DNA of 64,000 bases from NCBI RefSeq assembly GCF_002251435.1, contig NZ_NPJI01000090.1, positions 152,263-216,262 of the forward strand, written 5' to 3'. Below the pieces are notes generated by a model. It was given only the letters and a program-made list of their open reading frames with translations. It was not told where the DNA came from and did not search any database. Positions 17,177 through 23,405 of this stretch are shown here, one piece after another (position 1 is the stretch's first letter; each line of letters starts with the position of its first letter). The stretch is from Prevotella sp. P2-180 (GTDB lineage: Bacteria; Bacteroidota; Bacteroidia; Bacteroidales; Bacteroidaceae). Made by a program: the position numbers and the translations under genes.

Positions 17177-17299
17177 TTATGGTGTCTTTTTGATAGTTTT
17201 GTGCAAAATGTGTCTTGTGACATTTTTATGCACGAACCTTAGTTTATTCGCTACATTTTTATGCATGAACTTTCGCTTTCTTACTGCACTTTTATGCAT
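17177..17299 (-). CDS. Possible 40-aa leader peptide made of 11-residue repeats
   Basis: An ATG-started frame encodes 40 residues with an 11-residue repeat: MHKSAVRKRKF, MHKNVANKLRF, VHKNVTRHILH, then KTIKKTP. It is strongly basic. The stop codon is 2 bp before the SDR ATG, so translational coupling is possible. A -7 box TAACTTTG at 17319-17312 is only 12 bp upstream, giving a very short or absent untranslated leader. A nearly identical frame begins at 21087. No homology is known to me. It may instead be a DNA repeat that happens to stay open. Confidence 0.35.
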   Translation of the reverse strand: MHKSAVRKRKFMHKNVANKLRFVHKNVTRHILHKTIKKTP

Positions 17300-17397
17300 G
17301 AATATTGTTGGCAAAGTTAATCAAAATATTCAATATATGGAATAATTCCTTGTGATATTTACGGGAATTTAACAGAGACTTATGATATTACAACTCC
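17220..17397. repeat. 178-bp duplicated block, copy 1 (three 33-bp tandem units plus promoter segment)
   Basis: Identical to 21008-21185 except for three substitutions. The left part is three units of exactly 33 bp (17220-17252, 17253-17285, 17286-17318) sharing the core TTTTATGCA(C/T)GAA. The right part carries a -7 box on the minus strand (17319-17312) and the 24-bp element at 17351-17374 that recurs upstream of the rhodanese gene. Copy 1 ends 4 bp before the IS30 remnant. Confidence 0.9.
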
Positions 17398-17401
17398 GCG
17401 G

Positions 17402-18026
17402 ATTCAACTAGCAAGTGCAAATTTACAACATTTTTTTGTAAAAGCACTCATTAGGAGTTGAGAAATTGAGTTTTCCCTTGGTCTTGTGTTAATTATCTGC
17501 ATAATCTTAGTTATTTGTTGCTGACTGATGTTCGAAAAGCAAGTATTCTTTGGATTGTATTACCTAATGAGCCCATTTACATTCTTGCCCTTATTCAGTT
17601 TTCTCATGAACAGCATATTGGTGCTTCTCTCAGTGAGTGTGACAATTGCTCCATGCCCATTCTTTCCTACTATTGTGTCCATCTCGAAGTCTCCGAAACG
17701 CCTGCTGTCAGCTTCTACAGGACGTTCACTGATGCTGATACGATTAGGTATGGATATTCGTTTGCGGTATACAACATTACGTTGAGCCGTTTCCCAAATA
17801 TAATGCCCATTGTGTCCACTATTACGCTTTATTTCGCGTGAAATGGTGGATGGACTGACATTTATTGCCTTGGCAATGTCTTTTTTCTTCGTTCCGTTTT
17901 GGAGTAAGATAAAAATTGTGTACCTTTGCTCCGAGGTTAATTGTTTGTACATAAGCAATGCAAAATTAATTAATCTTTGGGAGACAGCGGTCTCCCTTTT
18001 TATTTTTTTAGCATTGCTAGTTGAAT
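17402..18026. mobile_element. Internally deleted IS30-family insertion sequence
   Basis: The element is bounded by 13-bp inverted repeats ATTCAACTAGCAA (17402-17414) and TTGCTAGTTGAAT (18014-18026). It contains the two ends of an IS30-type transposase gene on the minus strand. At about 625 bp it is far shorter than a full IS30 element (about 1.1 kb or more). It cannot encode an active transposase and would move only with a related enzyme supplied in trans. It lies between the SDR operon's repeat block and a hairpin-rich spacer. Confidence 0.82.
17423..17952 (-). pseudogene. IS30-family transposase remnant
   Basis: The N-terminal part is intact from the ATG at 17952: helix-turn-helix TSEQRYTIFILLQNGTKKKD, then INVSPSTISREIKRNSG, and the first catalytic Asp in FGDFEMDTIVGKNGHGA. 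The frame then joins NGLIR, a TAA stop where Gln is normal, and YNPKNTCF, which resemble the NGLIRQYIPKGT motif near the C-terminus of the family. Roughly 120 residues with the other catalytic acids are lost. A one-base deletion follows near 17467, and the C-terminal NFSTPNECFYKKML ends at 17423. This is a decayed gene with deletion, nonsense and frameshift changes. Confidence 0.82.
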
Positions 18027-18452
18027 TTTCTTCTGATGGGGGCTTCTCGCCCCCAACCCCCTCGGTGTTTTCTGGTATTAGATTATTTATTCTCATCTAC
18101 CAGAAAATAGCAGTTCTATGTTGAACTTGCGTTGTGGCGAGGGCTGGCATTGGTCAGCCCACAACCGTTGTTAATAATGAGATTTGAATGTGATTTAAAA
18201 AACAGGGTTACGTCGGACTGGTGCCGGCTTCGTTCTACTAGTCATAATAGAGCTTGCGGCAAGGTTTATTGGTGCTCCCGACAGAAGATTACAAAACAGA
18301 TAGTGGGCGAAAACCGATGCAACAACATCAGCTTTCGCCCACTAAACGGGGGAATTGTCAAAGAAAATTAAAATTGAGCTTTTTCCAAAACGTAGATATT
18401 ACATCGGTTTAGGAATAAACTCAACCTTAGTAGTGTTTATATATTAGAAGGA
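18027..18452. other. Gene-free spacer rich in perfect inverted repeats
   Basis: No coding sequence is evident. Inverted repeats are seen at 18038-18054 (GGGGGC/GCCCCC), 18068-18107 (TTTTCTGGTA/TACCAGAAAA), about 18131-18166 (GTTGT...ACAAC enclosing GGGCTG/CAGCCC) and 18301-18344 (TAGTGGGCGAAA/TTTCGCCCACTA, 12 bp perfect). The last could terminate leftward transcription of the ATPase gene. The others have no obvious role. Confidence 0.6.
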
Positions 18453-19931
18453 TTAGATAATCTGAGTTAAACGGTCTGCAAATAAATTGTCCAGCACAAC
18501 TGATTGATTGACAATGCCGGCGTGTTCACCTCGGGCAACGCCCATCGTCGTAATCATCACCAACTGAATGCTGTGCGTCTTATTGTGCATCTTGCTTGCG
18601 GCAAAAGCCTCTATCTTATTCAAGAAATCTTCTTCATCGGTTTTCGTTATGGCGTATTTACCACCAGTGAACTTCATTTCACAAAGATAGTCCGTCCTGT
18701 CGGCCTTACTTTCCAGCAGCAAGTCAATCTGAGCCCCCTTTCCGTCGGGACTTTTCCCACTCCAACAATAATTCCGGTTAATGGAGGCTATACGCAGGGT
18801 GTCTTGGATTTGGGGCAAGTGTTCCACACAAAGCAGTTCAAAGGTATCTCCAGCCCATGTGTAGAAAGTGGGAGTGCCGTGAATGGAATTCCATATTCCC
18901 TTCTTCGCCTGTTTGCCTTGTATGAAACGCAAATAGAAAAGTGAAAAGAAGTCAATCAACTGATAGACCGTCTCCACACGTTCCTTGCCATAGCGTGGAT
19001 ATGCCCTGATGATGCCTGACTCCATAAGGTTTTCAAGCAACTTAGTCAGCGTTCCACCAGTCTTGACATCTATGGCTGTGCTGATCTCTTTCTGGGTCAT
19101 GCCATAAAACTGTCTTCCCAGAACTTTGACAATGTCCACATATCTCTCCTTGCTGGCATAAAGACCGGCAAATACATCAAGGAATTCCTGATGTATCTTC
19201 TCGTCAGCAAAGAATATACGGTCTATGTTTTCCGTGATGGTCTGACTGTTGCGTAGTTTGTCAAGATAAAATGGGACACCTCCCAATGCCATGTAGCAGA
19301 TACACATCTCATATCGGGACAGACGGAATCCGTTTCGTCGGTAATACTTCTGGCATTCGGCCAATGTGAAGGGTGCAAGTTTGATGGTCTCTGTAAGTCG
19401 CCCGTGCAGACCTCCGTAATCGCGTATGACATTGTCAAGCATCCAGCTCGTGGCTGAACCGCACACTACCAAAATGATGTTTCTCTGACTGTCTGCCCAT
19501 GAGTTCCAGAAATAGCCGAGTTCCGAAATCATCTCGGACGACTGAGGACCGGCCAACCAAGGCAACTCATCAATAAGGATGACCTTCCGACGGGAGCGTA
19601 TGCCTTCAAGCAGCCTTCGCAGAAGCAAGAAGGCTTCACGCCAGCATGTAGGTCTTTCGGTCGTAGCGGCATCCAACCCTGACAATATCAATGAATCGTA
19701 GAAATGATCCAGTTGCAGTTTACGGTAAGTCTCGTAATTCTTGTCCCCGTCCTTTACGTATGTTCCGACGGCAGAAAAGACAATCTTACTTCCATACACT
19801 TCACTGACCAGATACGACTTGCCGATGCGTCTGCGCCCATAGATGGCGACAAACTCAGATTTTTTGGACTTGTACAAGCGTTCGAGCGTGGATATTTCCA
19901 TTTCTCTGCCTATGATATTGGGGTACTTCAT
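18453..19931 (-). CDS. AAA-type ATP-binding protein with nuclease-like C-terminus (ATPase_2/DUF234 type)
   Basis: This 492-aa protein has Walker A GRRRIGKS (about residues 32-39), Walker B ILIDELPWL (about 118-126), a sensor-like VVCGSATSWM, then a winged-helix region (about 255-330). The C-terminal domain has a PD-(D/E)XK-like pattern (FELLCVEHLP, AQIDLLLE, LCEMKF). This architecture matches the archaeal-type ATPase family (PF01637) with DUF234, common in multiple copies in Bacteroidota and of unknown function. A -7 box TACTTTTG is at 19962-19955. A fragment of another Walker-type ATPase lies nearby at 20868-21002. Confidence 0.82.
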   Translation of the reverse strand: MKYPNIIGREMEISTLERLYKSKKSEFVAIYGRRRIGKSYLVSEVYGSKIVFSAVGTYVKDGDKNYETYRKLQLDHFYDSLILSGLDAATTERPTCWREAFLLLRRLLEGIRSRRKVILIDELPWLAGPQSSEMISELGYFWNSWADSQRNIILVVCGSATSWMLDNVIRDYGGLHGRLTETIKLAPFTLAECQKYYRRNGFRLSRYEMCICYMALGGVPFYLDKLRNSQTITENIDRIFFADEKIHQEFLDVFAGLYASKERYVDIVKVLGRQFYGMTQKEISTAIDVKTGGTLTKLLENLMESGIIRAYPRYGKERVETVYQLIDFFSLFYLRFIQGKQAKKGIWNSIHGTPTFYTWAGDTFELLCVEHLPQIQDTLRIASINRNYCWSGKSPDGKGAQIDLLLESKADRTDYLCEMKFTGGKYAITKTDEEDFLNKIEAFAASKMHNKTHSIQLVMITTMGVARGEHAGIVNQSVVLDNLFADRLTQII

Positions 19932-19954
19932 GCTGAACTGTTTTTATTGCTCTG

Positions 19955-19962
19955 CAAAAGTA
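19955..19962 (-). promoter_or_regulatory. -7 promoter box of the ATPase gene
   Basis: TACTTTTG on the minus strand, 24 bp before the ATPase ATG, matches TANNTTTG. No matching -33 box is seen. Confidence 0.5.
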
Positions 19963-19996
19963 CAATTTTTATTTCAGACTCATGCATCTTTTGCTT

Positions 19997-20043
19997 AAAA
20001 ATCAGCGAAAACGAGAAAATATTTTTGATTTTCGCTGATTTTT
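19997..20043 (-). terminator. Perfect 15-bp stem-loop after the 20055-20375 gene
   Basis: AAAAATCAGCGAAAA (19997-20011) pairs with TTTTCGCTGATTTTT (20029-20043) around a 17-nt loop. It directly follows the stop of the upstream minus-strand gene and precedes the ATPase promoter, consistent with an intrinsic terminator. Confidence 0.6.
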
Positions 20044-20054
20044 AAACATAAGAT

Positions 20055-20375
20055 CTACTCAAAATGGAAATGATAGTCACCCTTATCTGGCTCGTCTATC
20101 ACGATGTTCCCCATATCAGGCTGAAACTTGAAATTGCGGATGCTATCAAGTTCAATGTCTTTCATTACGTCTGGAAACATCCTCTTAATGAAGATGGCGC
20201 GTACTTCGCCCGTGTAGTTTTTCTTGCTGCCCAACCTCTCGGCTATATTCCAGACAAAGTGACGTAGGTCAAGAGTGGTAAGAGTGGACTTTAACCTGAT
20301 GGGTACAGGTGTATGCTGCCAGTCATCGGCCCACTTCCTGATTGCATCACAGAGTTTTTCCAATCCAATGGGCAA
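20055..20375 (-). CDS. Hypothetical protein, probably the C-terminal remnant of a larger gene
   Basis: Up to 106 aa (TTG start), with LRHFVWNIAERLGSKK and EVRAIFIKRMFPDVM as the most structured parts and an acidic end. I do not recognise it with confidence; it faintly resembles the C-terminal part of DUF6043-type Bacteroidota proteins. No ATG or good ribosome site is visible, and the first 29 bp overlap the end of the HXXEE gene in another frame. This suggests that the upstream part was lost by recombination. Confidence 0.45.
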   Translation of the reverse strand: MPIGLEKLCDAIRKWADDWQHTPVPIRLKSTLTTLDLRHFVWNIAERLGSKKNYTGEVRAIFIKRMFPDVMKDIELDSIRNFKFQPDMGNIVIDEPDKGDYHFHFE

Positions 20376-20856
20376 ATATCAGATTCATTGCCATAAATAT
20401 AATTCCTGCAACGCCCCATAGCAATAGTTCTACTCCGCTCATTGCATACCAGATGCTTTGCATGCCAAGGTATGAATAGGGTAGGAGGAGTACGGAGGTA
20501 ATAAATCCAGGAACATAACTTTGCAGAATGATGGCCTGTATGATGTGAACTAACTGATGGAAAGAGAAGGCAATGAAGAGGGCAGACCATATTTCCATAC
20601 AGTAGTTGCCTTGAATGAACACATAACAAGTACAAAGAATGAGGATGACAAATTCTTCCATAGCTGCTATGACGAATGATTGTGTGTCAAGAGAAGACAG
20701 ATACTTGAATAATGGTTTTAGTCTTGGGTATTTGTCTTCAAAGATATGGCGATGAGATAGTATCCAACGATGTTGTACTATTGCTTCCTCCGCATCATGC
20801 AAAATGAATGCGAGCGGAAATGGAAGGGCTAAATATAATATACTTAATGCGCTCAT
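20347..20856 (-). CDS. HXXEE domain-containing membrane protein
   Basis: This 169-aa protein has five or so hydrophobic segments and the family-defining H-x-x-E-E in FILHDAEEAIVQHRW (HDAEE at about residues 20-24), with a further His in SFHQLVHIIQA. HXXEE proteins are predicted integral membrane proteins, possibly metal-dependent enzymes; no function is established. Its end overlaps the next, probably truncated, gene. Just upstream (20868-21002) is a broken ATPase gene. Confidence 0.75.
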   Translation of the reverse strand: MSALSILYLALPFPLAFILHDAEEAIVQHRWILSHRHIFEDKYPRLKPLFKYLSSLDTQSFVIAAMEEFVILILCTCYVFIQGNYCMEIWSALFIAFSFHQLVHIIQAIILQSYVPGFITSVLLLPYSYLGMQSIWYAMSGVELLLWGVAGIIFMAMNLIFAHWIGKTL

Positions 20857-20867
20857 ATTGTTGGTGT

Positions 20868-21002
20868 TCAGAAATTGACAACCGATGTGTCAGAATTGAG
20901 CAACCGCGTCTTTCCCACTTGGCGTGCGCCGTTGACGATAAGTGTTTTATGCCGTGGATTATTCTTCCATTCCAACAATTGCTTGTAAGCTTTTCTTTCC
21001 AT
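20868..21002 (-). pseudogene. N-terminal fragment of an AAA-family (DUF4143-type) ATPase
   Basis: The 44-codon frame reads MERKAYKQLLEWKNNPRHKT then LIVNGARQVGKTRLL, followed by unrelated SDTSVVNF and a stop. The start and the Walker A motif GARQVGKT are typical of the Bacteroidota ATP-binding proteins with DUF4143, normally about 400-450 aa. The rest of the gene is gone, replaced by the HXXEE gene 11 bp further on. The 178-bp repeat block lies directly upstream (21008-21185), suggesting that the block is the normal upstream region of this ATPase family. Confidence 0.75.
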
Positions 21003-21087
21003 TGTTTACATTTTTATGCACGAACTTTAGTTTATTCGCTACATTTTTATGCATGAACTTTCGCTTTCTTGCTGCACTTTTATGCAT
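20959..21087 (-). CDS. Possible repeat-containing leader peptide, second copy
   Basis: A 42-residue frame starting at 21087 reads MHKSAARKRKF, MHKNVANKLKF, VHKNV and continues NNGKKSLQAIVGMEE. Its first 27 residues match the frame at 17299 with two conservative changes. It runs out of frame over the first 44 bp of the truncated ATPase gene. It shares the -7 box in the repeat block (at about 21107-21100). Coding status is uncertain. Confidence 0.3.
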   Translation of the reverse strand: MHKSAARKRKFMHKNVANKLKFVHKNVNNGKKSLQAIVGMEE

Positions 21088-21185
21088 GAATATTTTTGGC
21101 AAAGTTAATCAAAATATTCAATATATGGAATAATTCCTTGTGATATTTACGGGAATTTAACAGAGACTTATGATATTACAACTCC
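21008..21185. repeat. 178-bp duplicated block, copy 2
   Basis: Same orientation as 17220-17397 at an offset of 3788 bp, with three substitutions in 178 positions. It includes the three 33-bp units and the 24-bp upstream element (21139-21162). It lies immediately upstream of the truncated ATPase gene read leftward. To its right, 21186-21264 holds no recognisable gene. Confidence 0.9.
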
Positions 21186-21264
21186 ACTCGTGTTACGAAC
21201 AGTATGTGACATTGTTATGAAATAGTACGTTTTTGTGACGAATGGATTGCCGATAGTTTTTTGT

Positions 21265-22587
21265 TCAACCTTTTACATTAATAAATATTCTTCTGTATGA
21301 GCAAAGATTTGGCAATGCATTGTCACTTACCTTTAATATAATATGTATGGTCTTGCCTCGTGCTTCCCCGGGAATTAGAATGCGCGTTTTCTCTGTGTTA
21401 TGGCTTTCTAATAGCAAATTTCCTTTGTAGGAGGATGGTTCTTTGTAAAACTGCCACACAAATGACAGAGGATTATCATCCGGATCAAAACTGTTCTCAG
21501 CATTCAGACATATTTCTTTGCCAGCCTTAGCTGAAACTATAATAATACGTCGTGACTTGTCATTCCCAATGACAGCCACAGGATGATGATTGGCATCAGA
21601 ATACTTATTTGTCACTGTCCATGCCATTCGGGCCATAAAGTCATTATGAATATCATCAGTCCAGATGTTTATTGCCCTGCCTCCCTCCTCTGAAGCGCCA
21701 TACATCAAATAAGGAGCATATTGCATTTCGTCCAAATTGTTTTTCCTGACCCAATCCATGCTTTCGATATTCTCCTTCCGAATACAGGAGAATCGGCCTC
21801 CCCAACCACCATAGTCGATGTGTTCTGGGCAGTTGAGGCCATTATTAATGCAATATAAAAATGAGGGGGAATCACCTTCAGTGGCCCATATTCTCGAAGC
21901 ATACACCTTTCCCAACGGACCTACCTCTTGTACATGTTTCCTATACCATTCATCATTCTTAGGCCAACCATATACACTCTTGTTACGAATGTAAATTAGC
22001 TTAGGATAATTCTTCGCTATCCACGCTCCGGCATCATCCTGCCCGAGAATGTCATACACTCTCAGTTTGCTTACAAATTTATCAACATCTTTCGGAGAGC
22101 GAGTATGACTTACTTTCCATAAAGCCTGTGCCAGTGTATTCATTCCCGACCATGCCGCAATCCACAACGGACGGGCATCATTTTTGTCCACTGCTTTGAT
22201 AATCCATTCCGACCCCTCGGAGTCTTTACCTTCTCCCACACAAGCCATTGCCGCTTGAGGTTGTCCTGTTTTTACCATCTCCCGGATAACGTTTGCGTCA
22301 GGATACCGTTTGTCATGAACAATCAGGTTGGGTAATACATCTTCATATGCGTCAATCACGCCATTGATAATGCTATCAGCGCCAGTGCCGTATGGCACCC
22401 AAGCGTGTTGAGAAATAATGCCTTCCAGGTCAACATCATTCAGCATCACCATAAGATGTACTAACGACTGAATATCGTCGGGGTCAGAACCTCCGATATC
22501 TGTCGTAACAATCAATCTCGTATTACTCTGTGCTAATACAGGATATATTGCGACTAACTGCACAATAATAAAAAAGATCTTTTTCAT
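21265..22587 (-). CDS. Secreted DUF1593 (Sde182-type, nucleoside hydrolase-like) protein
   Basis: This 440-aa protein has a signal peptide (about residues 1-19, ending VLAQ). An N-terminal domain resembles inosine-uridine nucleoside hydrolases (VTTDIGGSDPDDIQSLVHLM, with the DxGxxxDD-like acidic cluster; LWIAAWSGMNTLAQAL). The C-terminal beta domain (DPDDNPLSFVWQFYKEPSSY) matches the Sde182 cellulose-binding protein family, PF07632. It probably acts on a carbohydrate outside the cytoplasm; the substrate is unknown. A -7 box TACCTTTG is at 22663-22656. Confidence 0.82.
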   Translation of the reverse strand: MKKIFFIIVQLVAIYPVLAQSNTRLIVTTDIGGSDPDDIQSLVHLMVMLNDVDLEGIISQHAWVPYGTGADSIINGVIDAYEDVLPNLIVHDKRYPDANVIREMVKTGQPQAAMACVGEGKDSEGSEWIIKAVDKNDARPLWIAAWSGMNTLAQALWKVSHTRSPKDVDKFVSKLRVYDILGQDDAGAWIAKNYPKLIYIRNKSVYGWPKNDEWYRKHVQEVGPLGKVYASRIWATEGDSPSFLYCINNGLNCPEHIDYGGWGGRFSCIRKENIESMDWVRKNNLDEMQYAPYLMYGASEEGGRAINIWTDDIHNDFMARMAWTVTNKYSDANHHPVAVIGNDKSRRIIIVSAKAGKEICLNAENSFDPDDNPLSFVWQFYKEPSSYKGNLLLESHNTEKTRILIPGEARGKTIHIILKVSDNALPNLCSYRRIFINVKG

Positions 22588-22771
22588 GTCATCATAAAAT
22601 TACTTCTATCATTTTACGGCTGGTATGTGTATGCTAACATTTTTCTTATCATCTACAAAGGTACATAAATTCTATCACATAGAGGAATAGATAGTTATAA
22701 ATAATCGTTAATATTTAACGACACTCCCTAATTATGGTATCTTTTAATAATTGTGTGCAAAAGGTTCTCAA

Positions 22772-23158
22772 TTATCTGACAATCTCCTTTTGGGCATTTA
22801 TCCATCCCGAAATGCCAGAGTTGAGTTCAATCACTTTATAGCCGTTTTCTACAAGTATTCCGGCAGCCTTCTTGCTTCTTCTTCCGCTACGGCAATATAG
22901 CGCAATGGTTTTGTCCTTGGGCAGGAGGGATGTTGCTTTGGTCGTGAAGTCGTCTTTCATCACGTCGATGTTTATAGCCTTGGCAATGTGTCCACTTGCA
23001 TATTCGTCGATGGAACGAACGTCAAGCCTTACTACCGTTGTGTCAGAAATCACTTTCTCGAAAGCGTCAACGTCGAGGCTTTCGAATTTCTCTTGTTGTG
23101 CAGTACATCCCAAAAGGTTGCACAATACTGCAGAGATAATCATAAAAATCTTTCTCAT
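22772..23158 (-). CDS. Rhodanese-like lipoprotein
   Basis: This 128-aa protein has a lipoprotein signal with lipobox LLGC (Cys18) followed by one rhodanese domain: RLDVRSIDEYASGHIAKAIN and the active-site loop with Cys in YCRSGRRSKKAAG (about residue 89). Single-domain rhodaneses move sulfane sulfur or act in sulfur and redox stress; in Bacteroidota many are periplasmic lipoproteins. The promoter upstream contains the 24-bp element also found in the two 178-bp repeats. Confidence 0.85.
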   Translation of the reverse strand: MRKIFMIISAVLCNLLGCTAQQEKFESLDVDAFEKVISDTTVVRLDVRSIDEYASGHIAKAINIDVMKDDFTTKATSLLPKDKTIALYCRSGRRSKKAAGILVENGYKVIELNSGISGWINAQKEIVR

Positions 23159-23183
23159 AATGTTATAGTACGTCTTATTTCGG

Positions 23184-23246
23184 CAAAGATAATAAAAATA
23201 CTATATATTTAGATATGTATAGTGTGATATTTACGGGAATTTAACA
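23184..23246 (-). promoter_or_regulatory. Rhodanese gene promoter with shared 24-bp upstream element
   Basis: TATCTTTG at 23191-23184 is a -7 box, 26 bp before the start codon. There is no TTTG at -33. The plus-strand sequence at 23223-23246, TGTGATATTTACGGGAATTT then AACA, is identical over 24 bp to 17351-17374 and 21139-21162. In each case it stands 31 bp upstream of the -7 box. The element is an imperfect palindrome (TGT...ACA ends), as expected for an activator site. Confidence 0.55.
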
Positions 23247-23346
23247 AAGGGAACAGCTCAAATCGGGTTGCAGTCTTACATAAAGTAAAGACCATACAGC
23301 GGAAAGCAACAAAAAATATCGTACGTTTGATTTCTATTACAAAAAA

Positions 23347-23375
23347 GTCATCCTCTGCCAATGCGAGAGGATGAC
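23347..23375 (-). terminator. Intrinsic terminator after the GH51 gene
   Basis: GTCATCCTCT (23347-23356) pairs with AGAGGATGAC (23366-23375), a 10-bp perfect stem with a 9-nt loop. On the minus strand it is followed by TTTTTT. It lies about 30 bp after the GH51 stop codon. Confidence 0.8.
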
Positions 23376-23405
23376 CTTCTATTGTTTGTTTTTGACGAGA
23401 AAAGA

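Noticed and set aside
17220..17318. CRISPR-like array (three 33-bp repeats)
   Set aside because: The units are directly adjacent with no unique spacers, diverge from each other, and no cas gene is in the window.
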